DNA from: Deinococcus sp. YIM 77859
GTDB lineage: Bacteria; Deinococcota; Deinococci; Deinococcales; Deinococcaceae
Assembly (NCBI RefSeq): GCF_000745175.1
Contig: NZ_JQNI01000002.1
Coordinates: forward strand, 768,501 to 832,500
Direction: 5' to 3'
Length of the DNA stretch: 64,000 bases
The notes beneath the pieces were generated by a model. That model had not been told where the DNA came from, ran no database searches, and saw nothing but the letters and a program-made list of their open reading frames with translations. Each line of letters starts with the position of its first letter. The stretch's first letter is position 1. Both the position numbers and the translations under genes were made by a program. Positions 14,290 to 25,755 of the stretch are shown here, in pieces.

Positions 14290-16086
14290 TCAGTCGGCCG
14301 CACTGGGAGCGAGCGTCATCTGGGGCCGGCGGAGGGTCTTCCACCAGTCGTGCATGGCGATCAGGAGGATGACAGCCCCCAGCACGAGCATGGTGATGGA
14401 GAGGACCGCGTTGAGGACGCTGTGCCCGGCACCCGGCGCGAGGTACACGTTGCGGATCATCCACACGCCCGCCACGTTCACGGTCACGTACAGGTACGCG
14501 AGCGGCAGCAGGCAGGTCAGCATGTACCAGCGCTTGGCCCGCTGGTGCAGCCGCAGGATGACGGTCGCGCCGATGATCAGGCCGATCGAGGCCATCAGCT
14601 GGTTGCTCACGCCAAAGAGGGCCCAGATCGAGGAAATGTTGCCGCTGTACAGCAGAAAGCCCCAGAAAAAGCAGGCGAGAACGCTGGCAAAGATCACGCC
14701 CGGCAGCCAGTCGAGCCGCTTGAGGGGCCGGTACACGTCCCCGAAGAAGTCCTGAATGAGGTAACGGGCCACCCGCGTGCCCGCGTCGATGGCGGTCAGG
14801 ATGAACACCGCCTCGAACATGATGATGAACTGGAAGAAGTACGCCGCGAGGTGCTGGAAGAAGGGGACGTTCTTGAAGATGTACGTCATGCCCGCCGCAA
14901 GGCTGATGGCGCCGCCCGTGCGGCCTGCGAGGTCCAGGCCGACCTCCTGGCTGAGCTGCGGCAGGGCCTGCACGGTCATGCCAAGCTGCTGAAACTTCTC
15001 CGGCGTGGCGTTGATGGCGAAGTAGTCGGCGGGGTGCAGGCTGGTGGCAGCGATCAGGGCGAGCACGGCGACCATGCACTCGACGAGCATGGCCCCGAAG
15101 GCGACCGGCTTCACGTCGCTCCAGCGGTCGAGCATCTTGGGCGTGGTGCCCGCGCTGATAAAGGCATGGAAGCCACTGATGGCCCCGCACGCGATGGTGA
15201 TGCTCACAAAGGGCCACACCGGCCCGGCGATCACCGGCCCCCCGCCATGAATAAACTCGGTGAAGGCCGGGAACTGAAGGGCGGGGTGAACGAGGAACAC
15301 GCCCGCGATCAGCGCGATAAACACGCCGATCTTCATGAAGCTGCTGAGGTAGTCACGGGGCGCGAGCAGCAGCCACACGGGCAGCGCCGAGGCGAAGAAA
15401 GCATAGACCGGCAGGATGATGGCCAGCGTCTGACGGTCGAGGGTGAGGGCCTGCCCCAAGGGGGTGTCTTTGAGGGATGGCCCCACCAGGATCGCCGCCA
15501 ACATCAGCAGCAGGCCCAGGGCGCTGGCGAGCTTCAGGTTTCCGGTCTGCTTGATGAGCACGCCCACCAGGAGCGCGATGGGAATGGTGGCTCCCACCGT
15601 AAAGGTGCTCCAGGGGTTGCGTTCCAGCGCGTGCAGCACCACCATCGAGAGCCCCGCCATGGTGATGGTGATGATAAAGAGCATGGCGAGCCCCGTGCAG
15701 AAGCCCGCCACCGGACCGAGTTTGCGTTTGGCGATCTCGGAGAGGCTTTCGCCTCGTTGCCGCATGCTGGCAAACAGCACCACGGTGTCGTGAACAGCGC
15801 CGCCGATCACCGCGCCGATCAGCAGCCACACCAACCCCGGCAGGTAGCCAAACTGCGCGGCCAGCACTGGTCCTACCAGCGGTCCGGCCGCCGCGATGGC
15901 CGCAAAGTGGTGGCCGAAGGTCACCCAGCGGCTGGTAGGAACGTAGTCTTTGCCGTCCTCCAGGGCATGGGCGGGCGTCGGCTCCTGCGGCATTCCCAGC
16001 ACCTTCGCCGTCAGAAAGGTGCCGTACAGCCGGTAGGCGATGGCCAGAATGCAGGCAGCAGCGATCACAATGGTGACGGAATTCAA
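14290..16086 (-). CDS. cstA: Carbon starvation protein A, pyruvate/peptide transporter family
   Basis: 598 residues with about 15 membrane segments. Family motifs include GHHFAAIAAAGPLVGPVLAAQFGYLP and AVHDTVVLFASMRQRGESL near the N-terminus and FKNVPFFQHLAAYFFQF. CstA-type carriers import peptides or pyruvate during carbon limitation. The start is TTG at 16086 with AAGGAGG 9 nt upstream. A promoter TTGTTA-16-TATAGT on the minus strand would give an ~80-nt leader, unusual in this window, leaving room for RNA-level control. Confidence 0.95.
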   Translation of the reverse strand: MNSVTIVIAAACILAIAYRLYGTFLTAKVLGMPQEPTPAHALEDGKDYVPTSRWVTFGHHFAAIAAAGPLVGPVLAAQFGYLPGLVWLLIGAVIGGAVHDTVVLFASMRQRGESLSEIAKRKLGPVAGFCTGLAMLFIITITMAGLSMVVLHALERNPWSTFTVGATIPIALLVGVLIKQTGNLKLASALGLLLMLAAILVGPSLKDTPLGQALTLDRQTLAIILPVYAFFASALPVWLLLAPRDYLSSFMKIGVFIALIAGVFLVHPALQFPAFTEFIHGGGPVIAGPVWPFVSITIACGAISGFHAFISAGTTPKMLDRWSDVKPVAFGAMLVECMVAVLALIAATSLHPADYFAINATPEKFQQLGMTVQALPQLSQEVGLDLAGRTGGAISLAAGMTYIFKNVPFFQHLAAYFFQFIIMFEAVFILTAIDAGTRVARYLIQDFFGDVYRPLKRLDWLPGVIFASVLACFFWGFLLYSGNISSIWALFGVSNQLMASIGLIIGATVILRLHQRAKRWYMLTCLLPLAYLYVTVNVAGVWMIRNVYLAPGAGHSVLNAVLSITMLVLGAVILLIAMHDWWKTLRRPQMTLAPSAAD

Positions 16087-16175
16087 GTTGACTGGCCTCC
16101 TTTTGTCCCCCTCCGGCCACGTCCGTGGGTGGACGGCGCGCAGAGGGACGGCTTTTCCCAGCGGGAGCAGGGCGA

Positions 16176-16203
16176 ACTATACTCCAGATTCCAGTCCTAA
16201 CAA
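16176..16203 (-). promoter_or_regulatory. cstA promoter
   Basis: -35 TTGTTA (16203-16198) and -10 TATAGT (16181-16176) at 16-bp spacing on the minus strand. The predicted ~80-nt leader includes CGTCC/GGACG hairpin arms and a strong Shine-Dalgarno. Confidence 0.5.
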
Positions 16204-16257
16204 GCAGCCGGTCGGATGGGCTGGACACTCGCGCGCGCGCTCCTGCACAAGCCAGCG

Positions 16258-16284
16258 GCCGGGCGCCGACAAGGGGCACCCGGC
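16258..16284. terminator. Strong hairpin downstream of the HtrA gene
   Basis: GCCGGGCGCC and GGCACCCGGC form a 10-bp stem with one G-T pair and a 7-nt loop, 15 bp after the protease stop. There is no U-tract on either strand, so it may act as a high-G+C terminator or mRNA 3' barrier. Confidence 0.4.
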
Positions 16285-16298
16285 TGCTGACCGGCCTT

Positions 16299-17540
16299 CT
16301 ACTGCTGGTTGTTGGGAAGCGTGAACGCCTGAAGGTTGACCGTCACCTCACGGGTCTGTCCGCCTCGCTCCACGGTGAGGCGCAGGGTTTCCCCGATCTG
16401 CTTGCCGATCACCGCGCGGGGCAGCTCGTTCGCGTCGGTGACCGGCTGCCCGTCCACCGCCGTGATGATGTCGCCCCCGGTGACGAGTCCGGTTTCCGGG
16501 TCGCGAACGGTGCCGCCCCGGAGGCCGGCGCGTGCGGCCGGGCTTCCCAGATAGACCTGCTGCACCAGGAGGCCCGTCGCGGGAAGGTGCAGCTTCTGGC
16601 GTTGGTCCTGGGGAAGAGCACTCAGATCCGCAAACTGAATCCCCAGGGTGGGCGTCTTGACCTCCCCGCCCCGCTGCAACTGCGGCAGCAGGCGCTTGAC
16701 GGTGTTGATGGGAATGGCGAAGCCGACGCCCGCACTCTGGCCGATACCACCGGTGAGAATCTGGGTGTTCACGCCGATGACCTGACCGGCGCTATTGAGG
16801 AGAGGACCGCCGCTGTTACCAGGGTTGATCGCCGCGTCCGTTTGGATCACGTTCTGATAGACCCCCTTGGCCCCAACCGGCACCTCACGTTCCAGGCTGC
16901 TGATAATGCCTTCCGACACACTGAAGTCCAGCCCAAAGGGCGCACCCATCGCAATCGCCTTGAGGCCCACGTCAAGCTGTGAAGAGTCGCCCAGCGGGAT
17001 GGGCTCGATCGCGTCGCGGGGAAGCCCCTCGGCGCGGATCAGGGCCAGATCGAAGTCAGGGGCGCGGCCGATCACCCGGGCTTTGTACGTCTGCTTGTTG
17101 CCGTGCAGGCGAATGGTGATCTCGCTGGCACCCTCGACCACGTGGTTATTGGTGAGGATGTCCCCCTGGGCATTCACGAAAAACCCGCTGCCGGTGCCCT
17201 GCTGCACCTCGCCCGAGCCGTCGTCGGGGAGGGTGAACCCAAACTGTTCCTGAAGCTGTCGCCGCAGCTGCGCCTGAGGACTGTTCTCGGCGCTCTCGGT
17301 GACGCTGATGTACACGAGGCCACCTTCGCGGGCCTTGACGACCTGAACGGTATTTGCCTCCGACTCGGTGCGAGCACGTCCCGAATCAAAAGCCGGGGAG
17401 GCGGCAGGGGTGGCAGGGGTCGTCGCCACGGGCGGCGTACTCGTCACCTGCGCGCTCGACCGCTCCGACACCTCGAAACCCACAAACGTGCCCAGCGCAA
17501 GCGCACCACCAAGGGCCAGCAAAGAGAGGTTCCTCTTCAT
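16299..17540 (-). CDS. HtrA/DegP-type trypsin-like serine protease with PDZ domain
   Basis: 413 residues. N-terminal membrane anchor (about 5-22), a low-complexity Pro/Thr/Ala linker (30-55), then a trypsin fold with catalytic His (ILTNNHVV), Asp (DFDLALI) and Ser (NPGNSGGPLL) and one C-terminal PDZ domain (GLLVQQVYLGSPAARAGL … GGDIITAVDGQPV). It would degrade or refold damaged envelope proteins. The ATG at 17540 begins the anchor; the frame upstream to 17753 overlaps the next gene and is spurious. Confidence 0.93.
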   Translation of the reverse strand: MKRNLSLLALGGALALGTFVGFEVSERSSAQVTSTPPVATTPATPAASPAFDSGRARTESEANTVQVVKAREGGLVYISVTESAENSPQAQLRRQLQEQFGFTLPDDGSGEVQQGTGSGFFVNAQGDILTNNHVVEGASEITIRLHGNKQTYKARVIGRAPDFDLALIRAEGLPRDAIEPIPLGDSSQLDVGLKAIAMGAPFGLDFSVSEGIISSLEREVPVGAKGVYQNVIQTDAAINPGNSGGPLLNSAGQVIGVNTQILTGGIGQSAGVGFAIPINTVKRLLPQLQRGGEVKTPTLGIQFADLSALPQDQRQKLHLPATGLLVQQVYLGSPAARAGLRGGTVRDPETGLVTGGDIITAVDGQPVTDANELPRAVIGKQIGETLRLTVERGGQTREVTVNLQAFTLPNNQQ

Positions 17541-17583
17541 GGGCGCAGTGTGGCGCAGCTCGGTTACGCGGCGGTTAAAACAA

Positions 17584-19257
17584 TCAAAGTGCCGCGGCAA
17601 TCGCGCGTCCCGCCACCCGTCCACTGAAGAGGCAGCCACCCAGGAAGGTGCCCTCCAGCGCTCGGTACCCGTGCATTCCGCCGCCCCCGAAGCCCGCCAC
17701 CTCTCCCGCCGCGTACAGGCCGGAAAACACTTCGCTGCCGGGGCGCAGGACACGGCCCTGGAGATCTGTTTCTAGCCCACCGAGCGACTTGCGGGTGAGG
17801 AGATTGAGCCGCACGGCGATCAGGGGCCCCCCCGCGGGATCCAGGATGGGCGCGGGCTTGGCCACCCGGATGAGGCGCTCACTCAGGAACTGGCGCGCCC
17901 CCCGAGCGATGGCGAGCTGCGCGTCCTTTCCTGCAACATTCGAGGTCTGAAGGTCACGGTCGCGGACCTCCCGTTCGACCGTGCGGTAGTCCACGAGCTC
18001 CTGGCCGGTCAGCGCGTTCATGCCGCTGACCAGGTCGCGCAAATTGTCCCGCACGACAAAATCGGCCCCGTGGTCCATAAACGCCTGCACGGGGGCCTGC
18101 ACGGCCTTGCCGGCACGCCTGAGGGTCAGCCGCAGGTTTTTGCCGGTCAGATCGGGGTTTTGCTCGCTGCCCGACAGGGCGAACTCACGCTTGATCATCG
18201 CGCGGTTGAGCAGGAACCAGGTGTGGGGGTAGCCGTGGGTGGTGATGTGCTGCAAGGTATCCAGGGAGCTGCCGCCGGGAATGTGTGGAAAGGGCAACCG
18301 CCGCCCGGTGGGGTCAAGCCACAGGCTGCTCGGCCCCGGCAGGATACGAATGCCGTGGTTGGGCCAGATGGGGTTCCAGTTGCGCAGGCCCTCGGTGTAG
18401 TGCCACATGCGGTCTGGGTTGATGAGGTTCGCCCCGGCCGCCCACACCTGCTGTTGCAGCAGGCCGTCCACATGCTTCGGGACGCCCGACACCATTTCAG
18501 CAGGCGGGGGGCCCAGCCGCTCCGCCGGCCAGTAGCGGCGCACCAGGTCATGATTCCCGCCGATGCCACCCGAGGTCACCAGCACAGCCCCGGCATGAAG
18601 CGAGAAGTCACCCACCACAACGCGCGAACTCGCCTCGCCGCGGGCCACCTCAGACGGTTCGAGAATGTCCCCGTAGACGCCATGAACCGCTCCGCCCGTG
18701 ATGTTCAGCCCGCGCACGCGGTGCCGAAACCGCAACTGTACGCGCCCCGCCGCCGCATGCTCGCGCACCCGCCGCACAAAGGGCTCCAGCACCCCCGGTC
18801 CCGTTCCCCAGGTGATGTGAAAGCGCGGCACGCTGTTGCCGGGAAGTCCGGCTCCCGCCCCACCGCGCTCGGCCCAGCCCACCGCGGGAAACCAGCGCAG
18901 CCCCAGGCGGTGCAGCCAGGCACGCTTTTCGCCAGCGGCGAAGTCCAGGTACGCTTCTGCCCACTTCCGGGGCCAGTGGTCCTCCGGGCGGTCAAAGCAA
19001 GCCGCCGTGCTCCAGTCGCGTCCAGCGAGCTCACGAGAGTCGCGGATCCCCAGGCGACGCTGTTCAGGGCTATCCACAAAGAACAGGCCGCCAAAGGACC
19101 AGTAGGCCTGCCCGCCCAGATTCTGCTCGCCCTCTTGGTCAAGAAGCAGCACCCGCTTGCCCGCGTCCGCCAGCTCTGCGGTCGCCACAAGCCCCGCCAA
19201 ACCGGCCCCCACGACGATCACATCCGCCTCCGGGCGGCTTTGTTTGAGGTTGGACAT
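17584..19257 (-). CDS. FAD-binding dehydrogenase (fumarate reductase/3-ketosteroid dehydrogenase-type flavoprotein)
   Basis: 557 residues. Begins with a dinucleotide-binding motif (DVIVVGAGLAGLVATAEL, about 11-28) and LLLDQE, contains the FAD_binding_2 features GGIGGNHDLVRRYWP and a C-terminal GLYAAGEVAGFGGGGMHGYRALEGTFLGG, where the second FAD contact lies. It is predicted to oxidise or reduce an unsaturated bond; substrate unknown, and the KstD label used for relatives is not evidence of steroid use. Start set by TACTGT 6 nt upstream of the ATG. Confidence 0.85.
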   Translation of the reverse strand: MSNLKQSRPEADVIVVGAGLAGLVATAELADAGKRVLLLDQEGEQNLGGQAYWSFGGLFFVDSPEQRRLGIRDSRELAGRDWSTAACFDRPEDHWPRKWAEAYLDFAAGEKRAWLHRLGLRWFPAVGWAERGGAGAGLPGNSVPRFHITWGTGPGVLEPFVRRVREHAAAGRVQLRFRHRVRGLNITGGAVHGVYGDILEPSEVARGEASSRVVVGDFSLHAGAVLVTSGGIGGNHDLVRRYWPAERLGPPPAEMVSGVPKHVDGLLQQQVWAAGANLINPDRMWHYTEGLRNWNPIWPNHGIRILPGPSSLWLDPTGRRLPFPHIPGGSSLDTLQHITTHGYPHTWFLLNRAMIKREFALSGSEQNPDLTGKNLRLTLRRAGKAVQAPVQAFMDHGADFVVRDNLRDLVSGMNALTGQELVDYRTVEREVRDRDLQTSNVAGKDAQLAIARGARQFLSERLIRVAKPAPILDPAGGPLIAVRLNLLTRKSLGGLETDLQGRVLRPGSEVFSGLYAAGEVAGFGGGGMHGYRALEGTFLGGCLFSGRVAGRAIAAAL

Positions 19258-19263
19258 GGGGGT

Positions 19264-19269
19264 ACAGTA
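19264..19269 (-). promoter_or_regulatory. Leaderless-type -10 box for the flavoprotein gene
   Basis: TACTGT on the minus strand, 6 nt before the ATG at 19257. Confidence 0.5.
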
Positions 19270-19285
19270 CGGGAAAAAGACAGGC

Positions 19286-19321
19286 CACAACAAAGAGCCC
19301 CACCTAGGGGGGCAGGGCTCT
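19286..19321 (-). terminator. Terminator after the S1-domain gene
   Basis: Minus-strand stem AGAGCCC (19321-19315) with GGGCTCT (19300-19294) enclosing a G/C-rich loop, followed by TTTGTTG. Confidence 0.65.
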
Positions 19322-19396
19322 GGGCTCAGCGTTGCGGGCAACCCTCGCCAGCCCGTTCAGCACGGCGAGAGTGGGGCGGACCTCCCCGGAAATGCC

Positions 19397-19800
<404 letters not shown>

Positions 19801-19865
19801 TGCATAAGTCACATTCTATACCACGGTCCGGCCCCTGCACACTCATGAGATCACCAAGCGTCCGC

Positions 19866-19871
19866 TAAGAT
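19866..19871 (+). promoter_or_regulatory. Leaderless-type -10 box for minC
   Basis: TAAGAT overlaps the first candidate ATG (19870) and lies 7 nt before the second (19879), so the second is the likely start. Confidence 0.55.
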
Positions 19872-19878
19872 GACGAGG

Positions 19879-20484
19879 ATGAAGCTTCGCGGGACGCTCG
19901 GCGGCATGAATCTCCTTCTCGAACCGGGCGACACCGCCGAGAGTGTGGCGCAGGCCCTGGCGGCTCGCACCGAACTGCTCCACGCCAGCGTCACGCTGGA
20001 GGTGCAGGGCGACGCGGACCCCGCCGCGCTGGAAGCGGCCCTCGCGGCGGTGCGAGCCGCAGGCGGCACACCCGGGCGGATTCGTGCCCCGCGCGTCACG
20101 GTGACCGGCCCAGCGGCAGGAGGCGAGGAGGGCAGCGCCCGCACGGTGATTCTCCCGCACGGTGTACGCGCGGGCTTTCGGGGCGAGTACCGGGGCAGCG
20201 TGGTGATTCTGGGGGACGTGAACCCCGGCGCAGAAGTCGTTGCGGGGGGCGACGTGATCGTGATGGGCGCGCTGCGCGGCGTCGTCCATGCGGGCTACGG
20301 CGGGAATGCCGATGCCATCGTTTGGGCGCGGCCTATTGCGAGCACTCAGATTCGCATCGGGGACGCCGTGGCCCGCGCCCCCGAAGGCAGCAGCCTCAGC
20401 ACCATGCGGAAGCTGGAGGGGCCACACGAGGCGGAACTCGCTCGTCTCCAGAGCGGCATCATTGTGATCGAGCCGCACCGGTAA
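19879..20484 (+). CDS. minC: Septum site-determining protein MinC
   Basis: 201 residues. Inhibits FtsZ assembly away from midcell together with MinD. The C-terminal beta-helix domain is clear (YRGSVVILGDVNPGAEVVAGGDVIVMGALRGVVHAG, about 105-140) and ends with the usual IVWARPIASTQIRIG and SGIIVIEP. The N-terminal FtsZ-binding domain is short but present. minD and minE are not adjacent, so the Min genes are dispersed here. Confidence 0.92.
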   Translation: MKLRGTLGGMNLLLEPGDTAESVAQALAARTELLHASVTLEVQGDADPAALEAALAAVRAAGGTPGRIRAPRVTVTGPAAGGEEGSARTVILPHGVRAGFRGEYRGSVVILGDVNPGAEVVAGGDVIVMGALRGVVHAGYGGNADAIVWARPIASTQIRIGDAVARAPEGSSLSTMRKLEGPHEAELARLQSGIIVIEPHR

Positions 20485-20530
20485 GCCGGGGGCGGCCCAG
20501 AGCGAGCGCCCGACCAAACAAGACGCGCAA

Positions 20531-20552
20531 GCCCCTCCTTGAGGGTGGGGGC
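20531..20552. terminator. G/C-rich hairpin downstream of minC
   Basis: GCCCC (20531-20535) can pair with GGGGC (20548-20552), with a partly paired interior. No T-run. Confidence 0.25.
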
Positions 20553-20615
20553 AAGCAGCGTTCAGCCGGGCCACCGACCGGCGACTGAATCGTTTCAGAT
20601 GGCCCCTTTTCCTGC

Positions 20616-20621
20616 TACGCT
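20616..20621 (+). promoter_or_regulatory. Leaderless-type -10 box for the GH13 glucosidase gene
   Basis: TACGCT lies 7 nt before the ATG at 20629, ruling out the longer frame starting at 20539. Confidence 0.55.
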
Positions 20622-20628
20622 TCTGGGC

Positions 20629-22233
<1,605 letters not shown>

Positions 22234-22281
22234 CCGTCAGCTCGGCTCGGGGAAATCCCTGCGCCCCGCCACCCAGCGCCG

Positions 22282-22287
22282 TATGCT
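22282..22287 (+). promoter_or_regulatory. Leaderless-type -10 box for the yvlD-like gene
   Basis: TATGCT, 6 nt before the ATG at 22294; probably also drives panC. Confidence 0.55.
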
Positions 22288-22293
22288 CAGCGT

Positions 22294-22662
22294 ATGGGCT
22301 TTCTGATTCGGCTGCTGGTGAACGCGCTGGCCCTGTACCTTGTGACGCGGCTGTACGCGGGGGTCACCTTTGCGCCTGGTGCGGACGCGGTGAGCATCCT
22401 GCTTGCGGCGCTGGTGCTGGGGGTGGTCAATGCGCTTATTCGCCCCGTTCTGCTCCTCCTGAGTCTCCCGCTCAACCTGTTGACGCTGGGGCTCTTTACC
22501 CTGGTGGTCAATGGCGTGGTGCTGTGGCTGGTGGCGAGCGTCACGGCCCTGGACGTGGCGGGCTTGGGCGCGGCCATTGTGGGCGCACTGATTCTGACGG
22601 TGGTGAGCTGGGTGCTGGACGGCCTCGTGAACGCGCTGGGGCTGGACGGGGGCCGCGATTGA
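22294..22662 (+). CDS. YvlD/phage holin superfamily IV membrane protein
   Basis: 122 residues with four hydrophobic segments (about 5-22, 30-52, 56-78, 84-112) and the family motif ALIRPVLLLLSLPLNLLTLGLFTLVVNGVVLWL. Function of this family is unknown; it is not evidence of a prophage. Its TGA overlaps the TTG start of panC. Confidence 0.88.
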   Translation: MGFLIRLLVNALALYLVTRLYAGVTFAPGADAVSILLAALVLGVVNALIRPVLLLLSLPLNLLTLGLFTLVVNGVVLWLVASVTALDVAGLGAAIVGALILTVVSWVLDGLVNALGLDGGRD

Positions 22663-23555
22663 CGCCGCTGGTGGTCAAGACCCCGCAGGCGCTGCGGGAG
22701 GCACTGACAGACAAGGGCCGCGTGGGATTTGTCCCCACCATGGGGTACCTGCACGAGGGGCATGGGGCTTTGATCCGCCGAGCTCGCTCGGAGTGTGACA
22801 CCGTGGTCGTGAGCGTCTTCGTCAACCCGAAGCAGTTTGGTGTGAACGAGGATCTCAGCCGCTACCCGCGCGACCTGCAGCGTGACCTCACGGTCGCGGG
22901 GGCAGCGGGGGCGGCCCTGCTGTTTCATCCCGACGTCGACACGATGTACCCGCCGGGCTACGCGACCACCGTAGCGGTCGGCGGCGCGTCGGAGCCGCTG
23001 GAGGGAAGCGCGCGTCCGGGCCACTTTGCCGGTGTGGCGACGGTGGTGCTCAAGCTCCTGAATATCGTCCGGCCCGAGCGAGCATACTTCGGAGAAAAGG
23101 ACTGGCAGCAGCTCGCGGTGGTGCGGCAGATGGTGCGCGACCTGAATGTACCGGTCGAGATTGTGGGCGTGCCGACGGTACGCGAAGTCTCGGGGCTGGC
23201 CCTCAGCAGCCGCAACAGCTACCTGACGCCGGAGCAGCGGGAGCGGGCCGCTGTCCTTTCCCGCGCGCTGCGGGCCGTGCAGGCGGCAGCCGAAGCGGGC
23301 GAACGTGACGCCGCTCGTTTGCGGCAGGCCGGGCTCGCCGTGTTGCAAACAGAACCGGAGGTGCAGCTCGATTACCTGGCGATCGTGGACCGTGACCTCA
23401 GGGAACGCGAGCGGGTGGAACTGGACCCTTTGGCCCGCGTGCTGATCGCAGCCCGGATGTTCGGCGTGCGGCTCATCGACAATCTGCCGCTCTTTGAACC
23501 CCTCCCCTCGGGGCTGGACGAAGCAGAAGCGCTCAGCGGCACGGGTGGCCTATAA
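22659..23555 (+). CDS. panC: Pantoate--beta-alanine ligase (pantothenate synthetase)
   Basis: 298 residues. Condenses pantoate with beta-alanine using ATP, the last step of pantothenate synthesis. Shows the nucleotidyl-transfer motif PTMGYLHEGHGAL (HxGH), FVNPKQFGVNEDLSRYPRD and GEKDWQQLAVVRQMV. The start is most likely TTG at 22659, overlapping the preceding stop (TTGA); GTG at 22671 is the alternative. Its stop codon forms part of the TATAAT box of greA. Confidence 0.94.
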   Translation: MTPLVVKTPQALREALTDKGRVGFVPTMGYLHEGHGALIRRARSECDTVVVSVFVNPKQFGVNEDLSRYPRDLQRDLTVAGAAGAALLFHPDVDTMYPPGYATTVAVGGASEPLEGSARPGHFAGVATVVLKLLNIVRPERAYFGEKDWQQLAVVRQMVRDLNVPVEIVGVPTVREVSGLALSSRNSYLTPEQRERAAVLSRALRAVQAAAEAGERDAARLRQAGLAVLQTEPEVQLDYLAIVDRDLRERERVELDPLARVLIAARMFGVRLIDNLPLFEPLPSGLDEAEALSGTGGL

Positions 23556-23556
23556 T
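23551..23556 (+). promoter_or_regulatory. Consensus -10 TATAAT for leaderless greA
   Basis: A perfect TATAAT whose TAA is the panC stop codon, 8 nt before the greA ATG at 23565. Confidence 0.65.
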
Positions 23557-23564
23557 TGGCCGCT

Positions 23565-24035
23565 ATGACAAAAGCACGCATCCCCATGACCCGGCGGGGT
23601 TACGAAAAGTTGCGGGAAACCCTGGAATACCTCAAGACCACCCGGCGCGAGCAGATCAGCGAGTACATGGGCTCGGCGATTGCGGACGGCGACCTGCGCG
23701 AAAGCGCAGCGTACGACGAGGCGCGGATGCAGCAGAGCGAGAACGAGGCGCGCATCCTTGAGCTCGAAGACCAGCTTGAACGCGCCCAAATCATCGAGGA
23801 GGACGCCTCGGGCGGCATCGGTCTGGGCGCCAAGGTCCGCGTTCGTGACGAAAAGGGCAACGAGCGGCAGTTCGAGCTTGTCGGCACCTACGAGGTCGAC
23901 GTCCTCCGGGGCAAGATCAGTGACGCCAGCCCAATCGGCCAGGCCCTCAGCGGCAAACGTGCGGGGGAAACGGTCACCGTGCCGCTGCCCAAAGGGCCAG
24001 CAACCTTCGAAGTGCTGGAAGTCAAGTACGAGTAA
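23565..24035 (+). CDS. greA: Transcription elongation factor GreA/Gre family
   Basis: 156 residues. Rescues backtracked RNA polymerase by stimulating transcript cleavage. N-terminal antiparallel coiled coil (about 5-75) with the acidic tip GDLRESAAYDEAR holding the catalytic Asp/Glu, then the FKBP-like domain (GAKVRVRDEKGNERQFELVG … ISDASPIGQALSGKRAGE). Thermus and Deinococcus also have Gfh paralogues that lack cleavage activity, but the intact tip residues favour true GreA. Confidence 0.93.
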   Translation: MTKARIPMTRRGYEKLRETLEYLKTTRREQISEYMGSAIADGDLRESAAYDEARMQQSENEARILELEDQLERAQIIEEDASGGIGLGAKVRVRDEKGNERQFELVGTYEVDVLRGKISDASPIGQALSGKRAGETVTVPLPKGPATFEVLEVKYE

Positions 24036-24039
24036 GGGC

Positions 24040-24120
24040 GCAGGGTGAGGCCGCAGGAGCGAGGGAAAACAAAGCCAAGGCTGAAGCGCCGTTTTCCTAG
24101 CACCTCCCGCCTCGCCCCGC
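24040..24120 (+). terminator. Large imperfect inverted repeat downstream of greA
   Basis: GGAAAAC (24064-24070) and GTTTTCC (24091-24097) form the core; purine-rich left and pyrimidine-rich right arms (GTGAGGCC…AGGAGCGAG versus CACCTCCCGCCTCGCC) extend it imperfectly to about 80 bp, and CTCCTTTT follows. It may terminate greA; a similar structure lies at 56878-56945. Confidence 0.45.
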
Positions 24121-24172
24121 ATGCTCCTTTTCTGGAATCACTTCCAACACCCATTCCCCCTGGAGGAATCCC

Positions 24173-25705
<1,533 letters not shown>

Positions 25706-25742
25706 GCTCGACCTTGTGGGCCCAGTGCGGGCCATCACCCTC

Positions 25743-25748
25743 TACCCT
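25743..25748 (+). promoter_or_regulatory. Leaderless-type -10 box for the cobalamin adenosyltransferase gene
   Basis: TACCCT lies 7 nt before the ATG at 25756. Confidence 0.55.
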
Positions 25749-25755
25749 GTCTGCC

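Noticed and set aside
14350..16200. 616-codon plus-strand frame opposite cstA
   Set aside because: Low-complexity His/Gln/Gly/Arg composition, complete overlap with cstA.
17541..17583. CACACT 6 nt before the HtrA start as another leaderless box
   Set aside because: First base departs from TANNNT; kept out of the promoter list although the spacing fits. The same holds for CACACT before the SDR gene at 3865.
19869..19872. ATG at 19870 as minC start
   Set aside because: It overlaps the TAAGAT box that is correctly spaced for the ATG at 19879.
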